A stretch of 64,000 bases of DNA from the NCBI GenBank assembly GCA_034670405.1, contig JAXDDX010000310.1, positions 139,501 through 203,500 of the forward strand, in the 5' to 3' direction. The notes under the pieces are model-generated. The model did no database searches, had not been told where the DNA came from, and saw only the letters and a program-made list of their open reading frames with translations. Shown here in pieces: positions 38,101 to 44,635 of this stretch. This stretch comes from Hoplostethus atlanticus (Eukaryota; Chordata; Actinopteri; Trachichthyiformes; Trachichthyidae). The first letter of the stretch is position 1. Every line of letters begins with the position of its first letter. A program made the translations under genes and the position numbers.

Positions 38101-41100
38101 GGGGAATGTGGCACAGCATGGGCTGCACATGGTGCCGAAGGGAAGCAACTGCCACTCGTAGCTGTCAGGCGGGTCTTCCAGTGGAATGTGGTGTGGAATG
38201 AACCAGGATTCTCCCTGTTCGGCCAACTCCATCTACTTCAGTGCGGGTTGTTTTGACCTCGAGTAGGTCCAACACCTGCTTGTGTTGGCACAACCTTGTA
38301 ACCGCTCTTTCGTTCTTGAATGGCAAAGTGTCCACCTGCCAGAGTTTCTCCACATGTCTCATGACCTCAGTGGTCTGGGGTTCTACTAACGTCAGCAGAC
38401 TTCATTTGGAACGGACTCAAACCAACGATATTATCAACTTAATGCTACTGAACAATTTACTCAAGTGTCCACCATCTCGTGCTTTCGCTGACTCCCTCAC
38501 CCTTGTCACGTGAGATAAGTGACGCAGTCTTTCTTACAAGTACATATATAATATATATCACTGTTGTTATGTGAAACCTCCTGACTCCAGGGGTTCAACA
38601 GCAACACACTCCGGTAAAAAGTAAACCACCTTCATGACACCGAAAACCCTGGATTAAACCTGAAATTACTTTGCTAACCCCATAATCCAGTTAATCCAGA
38701 TAAAAACAAGGTAGACAAGCTAAAAAACATCTACAACAAGATAAAACATGGTAGACAAGCTAAAAAAACATCTGAAACAAAATAAAAACAAGATAAAAAT
38801 AAGGTAGACAAGCTAAAACCCATCTAAAACAAGATAAAACATGGTAGACAAACTAAAAACCATCTAAAACAAGATAAAAACAAGGTAGACAAACTAAAAA
38901 CCATCTAAAACAAGATAAAAACAAGGTAGACAAGCTAAAAAAACATCTACAACAAGATAAAACATGGTAGACAAGCAACTAAAAACCATCTAAAACAAGA
39001 TAAAACAAGGTAGACAAGCTAAAAACCATCTAAAACAAGATAAATCATGGTAGACAAGCTAAAAAACATCTAAAACAAGATAAAACATGGTAGACAAGCA
39101 ACTAAAAACCATCTAAAACAAGATGATAAAACATGGTAGACAAGCTAGAAAACATCTGAAACAAGATAAAAACAAGATAAAAACAAGGTAGACAAGCTAA
39201 AAAACATCTAAAACAAGATAAAACATGGTAGACAAGCTAAAAAACATCTAAAACAAGATAAAACAAGATAAATCATGGTAGACAAGCTAAAAAACATCTA
39301 AAACAAGATAAAACATGGTAGACAAGCAACTAAAAACCATCTAAAACAAGATGATAAAACATGGTAGACAAGCTAAAAAACATCTGAAACAAGATAAAAC
39401 ATGGTAGACAAGCTAAAAAACATCTAAAACAAGATAAAACAAGATAAAAACAAGGTAGACAAACTAAAAAACATCTACAACAAGATAAAACATGGTAGAC
39501 AAGCAACTAAAAAACATCTAAAACAAGATAAAACAAGATAAAACATGGTAGACAAGCTAAAAACAAACTAACAACATGCTATAACAAGATAAAACATGCT
39601 ACAACAAAGCTAAACTACAACTGGAAATATGTGCAAAGCTACCTGGGAAATACTTAGATGCACTCTGATAGGTCAGAGTCAGTTACTGTCAATCACCTGC
39701 TCTGTCTATTTCCTGTTTGCGACAGGCTGGCCAATGGCAGCGCAGCACTCATCGCAGTAGGAAACACTTCCAGGTCAGAGTTCATAAAACACCTGAAGAG
39801 ATACAGCAGCTCCAGTGGGCAGGTGAGACCGGCTGTCAATCATCTGTCATCATCCATCTATCTGATGGTGTGGCGTCCTATCAGTAGCTAGCCTGCTAAC
39901 ACTGATTAGCCAGTAGCCTGGCCTGGCCTGGCCTGGCCTGGCCTGGCCTGGCCTGGCCTGGCAGACTCTGACCCACTTACTATTTATACTGACACAGGAA
40001 GCAGAGTGACAACCTGTTATTAACCTACATTCTAGACTTACTGAGACAGACTGGTGGGGGAGGGAGAGATGCAAGGAGGTATGGAGGGAGGGAGGGAGAG
40101 ATGTAAGGAGGGATGGAGGGAGGGAGAGATGAATAGAAGGATGGAGGTAGGAGGGATGAAGGAGGGAGGGAGGGAGAGAGGGATGGGAAGGAAGGATGGA
40201 GGGAGAGAGGGATGAAGGATGGAGGCAGAGAGGGATGAAGGATGGAGGGAGAGAGGGATGGAACGATGTAGGGAAGGGAGGGATGGAGGATGTAGGGAGG
40301 GAGGGATGGAAGGATGGAGGGAGAGGGATGGAAGGATGGAGGGAGGGGGGATGGAAGGATAGAGGAATGGATGGAGGGAGAGAGGGGGGATGGAAGGATG
40401 GAGGGAGAGAGGGACGGAAGGATGGAGGGAGGGGGGGGGTGGAAGGATGTAGGGATGTAGGGATGGAAGGATGGAGGTAGGAGGGACGGAAGGATGGAGG
40501 GAGGGGGGATGGAAGGATGTAGGGAGGGAGGGAGGGAGAGAGGGATGGGAGGGAGAGGTAGAACATATCAGACAGATAGGTAGAACAGACAGGTAGAACA
40601 TATCAGACAGAGAGGTAGAACAGACAGGTAGATCAAATCAGACAGACAGGTAGATCATATCAGACAGACAGACAGGTAGAACAGACAGGTAGATCATATC
40701 AGACAGACAGGTAGATCAAATCAGACAGAGAGGTAGATCATATCAGACAGACAGACAGGTAGAACATATCAGACAGACAGGTAGAACAGACAGGTAGATC
40801 ATATCAGACAGACAGGTAGATCAAATCAGATAGACAGGTAGATCATATCAGACAGACAGACAGGTAGAACAGACAGGTAGAACATATCAGACAGACAGGT
40901 ATAACAGACAGGTAGATCATATCAGACAGACAGGTAGATCATATCAGACAGACAGACAGGTAGAACATATCAGACAGACGGGTAGAACAAACAGGCAGAT
41001 CATATCAGACAGACAGGTAGAACACAACAGACAGACAGGTAGAACATCCTTCTGTACTGAACTACATCAAGTTGAAGTTGAAATTAAATCTGCAAAATAA

Positions 41101-44100
41101 AATGGAATAAAAGCCACAAGCAGCAACAACAGTGTGTTTTAGTATAAACTGAGTGATGTCAGCCCTGCTGTCTGTCTGTCTGTCTGTCTGTCCTGCCTGA
41201 TCCAGGCTTCCTGTAGGTGCATTGCTGCCCCCTGGTGGGGTGTCAGGGTTTTTACACAAAGGAGGAAACATCCTCACCTGCTGCAGATCAACGGGCAGAT
41301 TAACAAGCCTTTCTGTCTTCCTGACCTGAGGGGTGTTCCACGAAGAGTTTACCACTTAGCCAGGCTTATTTCACTTAGTCTGGCTCATTTTCAGGTTTAT
41401 TCGGTTCCACAAAGCAAGCTCAACATAGTTCAAGCTGAGTTGCTGTGGCAATTTATGTTTCGAAACTAGCCAGGCCCGAGACAGGCTAGATATCAGGCTA
41501 AACCACAGTTGAAGCTTAATCCGAATTTTTTTCAAACAAGGTTCCGCCATCCTAATGTTCAACACTATTACCCTAGACCTACACTATCAGACATAAAGTG
41601 TAACCTTTATTTATTCAGGGAAGACAATTGAGAGCAAGCTCTCTTTTACAATGCCGTCCTGATAAAAATATAAATAAATAAATAAAAAATATAACATGAT
41701 GTAGGCTGTATCGGGGATACAGTCACGGTTCAGAGCGTTGCTAGGCAACCCCATTTAACCATGAGTGTCCAGCGAGACCTCAAGTGCCGTATTGCTTTTA
41801 GAAAACGGTTACAACTTATAGAAATAATTATTTGATGACACAGTATTTTGTTTTCTAAATAATTTTTATTCAGCAAATTCATTGAAATAAAGTATCTTGT
41901 GAATATATGTCAAAATGTTTCCACGGTTGCTAGGAGACGCATTAACTGTTACTGTATGGGATTTACAGTCACTGTAGAACACGCTTTCAACCGATCAATT
42001 TACAGGATGGAAACAACCGATTTCATAAAAATATAATAAAAGTAAGAATCAGCCCGAACAGCTCAGTCAGTAGAGCATGAGACTCTCAGTCTTAAGGTTG
42101 TGAGTTCGATCCTCACATAGTGTCAATGATTGTAATGTAGTAAGATGAAACCTTACGTACAGCCTTTACTACATAATTTATGGCGATATATAGTACATTT
42201 ACAGTCTTGAGGTTTCATATATGGCATGGTTTCATTTATAATATTTTTAGCACAGCTTTTTCAGTTCTTTAATATTGTTGAACACATGATATTTAATAAG
42301 GTCTATACAATTTGCTCGTTTTTAATTCAACAATTACTTACGCATTCAATCTAGCAGCAATTCGTTGCCAATCTTTCTCTCTCCCTTTATTTATGGCAAT
42401 CGTATTTCCCTTTTCATTGTAATATGGCTGAATTCTCCATAGACCTCCACTAAAAGTCGCTGTTCAGTGGCCGTGAACATTGCGGCTCTGTCTTTACCGG
42501 CATTTTTCGCCATGATGAATCGATCAGATCCATGATCGACCTCTCGGGCTGCTTAAATAAACTGTGTATAAATGTGCACGCGCAATTATCTGGATTGCTT
42601 GAGCCTGGCTTGGGTTAGCCCGATCACAATGGCTTGACTTGGGCTTCGTGGAACCGCTTTAGCCCCGATTGATTTGTTAGGTTAATTCAAACCAGGCTTG
42701 CGACGTTAATCGCCGCTTTTCTAAACCTGCTTTGTGGAACAGGCCCCTGGACTCCCCTTTAAACTGAATGGATCGATAAATAGAAAGATGGATGATAAAC
42801 TCCCCTCCTATTGGTTAGTCTGTCTCATTGACTCTGCCTTCTCTCCACAGTTCAGCTTCTTATTTGTGGAGACACACACTGTGTCAGCGGTGAGGCTCCG
42901 CCCCCGAGCGCTGACTGGCTGGCCTGAGGAGGAGAATGACGAAGAGGGGGACTCTAAAACCACGCCCATCATCCAATCAGAGAGCACCTACCCCTGGAAC
43001 ATCGATGGAGAGTTGGTGGAGATCCCTAACGAAGTCCTTGTGAGGTTGTTATTTTATTGTTATTATTATTATATTATTATTGTATAGATAACTTAATGAA
43101 GAATGAAAGACCTCCAGTCAAAGTCCTTTTAAAGGAGATTTATGTAATTTAGAGTGACATCACACCTGTAGTTGGTTTCCTTGGTCTGAACCAGGTTCAC
43201 ACTGACCAATCACAAGCCAACCAGAAGTCCCATGACTCCCCAACAGCTGGTTGATTGGTTGAGTTTTGGTAACCTGTCATCCCACCAGGTTAGAGAGTCC
43301 AGACCAACCTGGTTCCAGTCTGTAACTTGATCTACCATGATGGACTTGTCTGCTCTTCTCTGGTGTTCATACCAGTTAAGAACACATGAAGAAACATCTG
43401 AACATGAGCATCAGTCCAGACTGACCAAGTCTCCTCCTACCCATAATGCCTTCTGTTCTGGGGTGGTTTCCTGTAGTTGGTTGGATCCCATTCTCTCTCC
43501 TAACGAACCACCACAGTTCTCTTCTACCCATAATGCCTTGTGTTCTGGGGTGGTTTCCTGTAGCTGGTTGGATTCCGTTCTGTCTCCTAACGAACCACCA
43601 GGGTTCTCTTGTTAGAGGACTGAGACGTTTTCAGGCGTCTCGTCGGTTATCTGGTGAATGTTGTTGTTCTGCAACAACTATGCAGAGATTAATAAACCCA
43701 CCAGAACATGCTGGCTGTGAACGCAGCCTGAGAGTAATAGCCAATTTACTACGTGTAGTTTACATTTCCTCCAATCATTTTGTAATGCATGCAGTGTGGA
43801 ATTAGACTTTCTAACATTTACTCATTTTTTAAATTTTTTGTCATTTTAAAATACAAACTCATGGTGTCAAACCTAGCTTGGAATGAACTGCTGCTAAGAA
43901 AGACTACCCAAACAAGAAGACGTGGATGTGACTATAAAGTTTTATGGCGACATGTTTCTGAGGGATGACTTCCTGTGGGTCTGGTGATTGACAGGAAGCA
44001 GAGCGAAACGTAACGCACTGATATGAAATCACTGAAAAATGAAACTGAATCTTTATGTTTCCTGTGATGGATCATCTGTTTCATACTGCAGACTAATCTG

Positions 44101-44589
44101 CACCATTAATACAAAAACACATCCTCACTATTACTACAACTACTACTTATAGAATTATAATTACTATATAAATAACTACAGTGTACAGAACTATTATATT
44201 ATGTTCCATGCTGTTACATTACGTTACAGTACATTGTTTTACAATACGCTATATTATGTTACATTGCAAGTCAGGTTTATTTATCACAAGCAAGACTCAA
44301 AGGGCTTTACAGGCCTAACGAGGTCAGATGGAAATCAATTCTGACAAATATTACTATAATCATAATCATTCTATAATAATATGCAATGGAGTGTTACGTT
44401 GCATTAGGTTATTTTATCATGTTACATTACATTACATTGTGTTATGTCATATTGTATTACATTATAGTATATTACATTACATTGTATTACATTGCATAGC
44501 GTCCTTCCTGGAAGGACAGGCAGGTACTTCAATGTCTCACCTTGCCTGTTACTATGACAACGCTTCACAGGGAATGTACATCTAACTGA

Positions 44590-44635
<46 letters not shown>

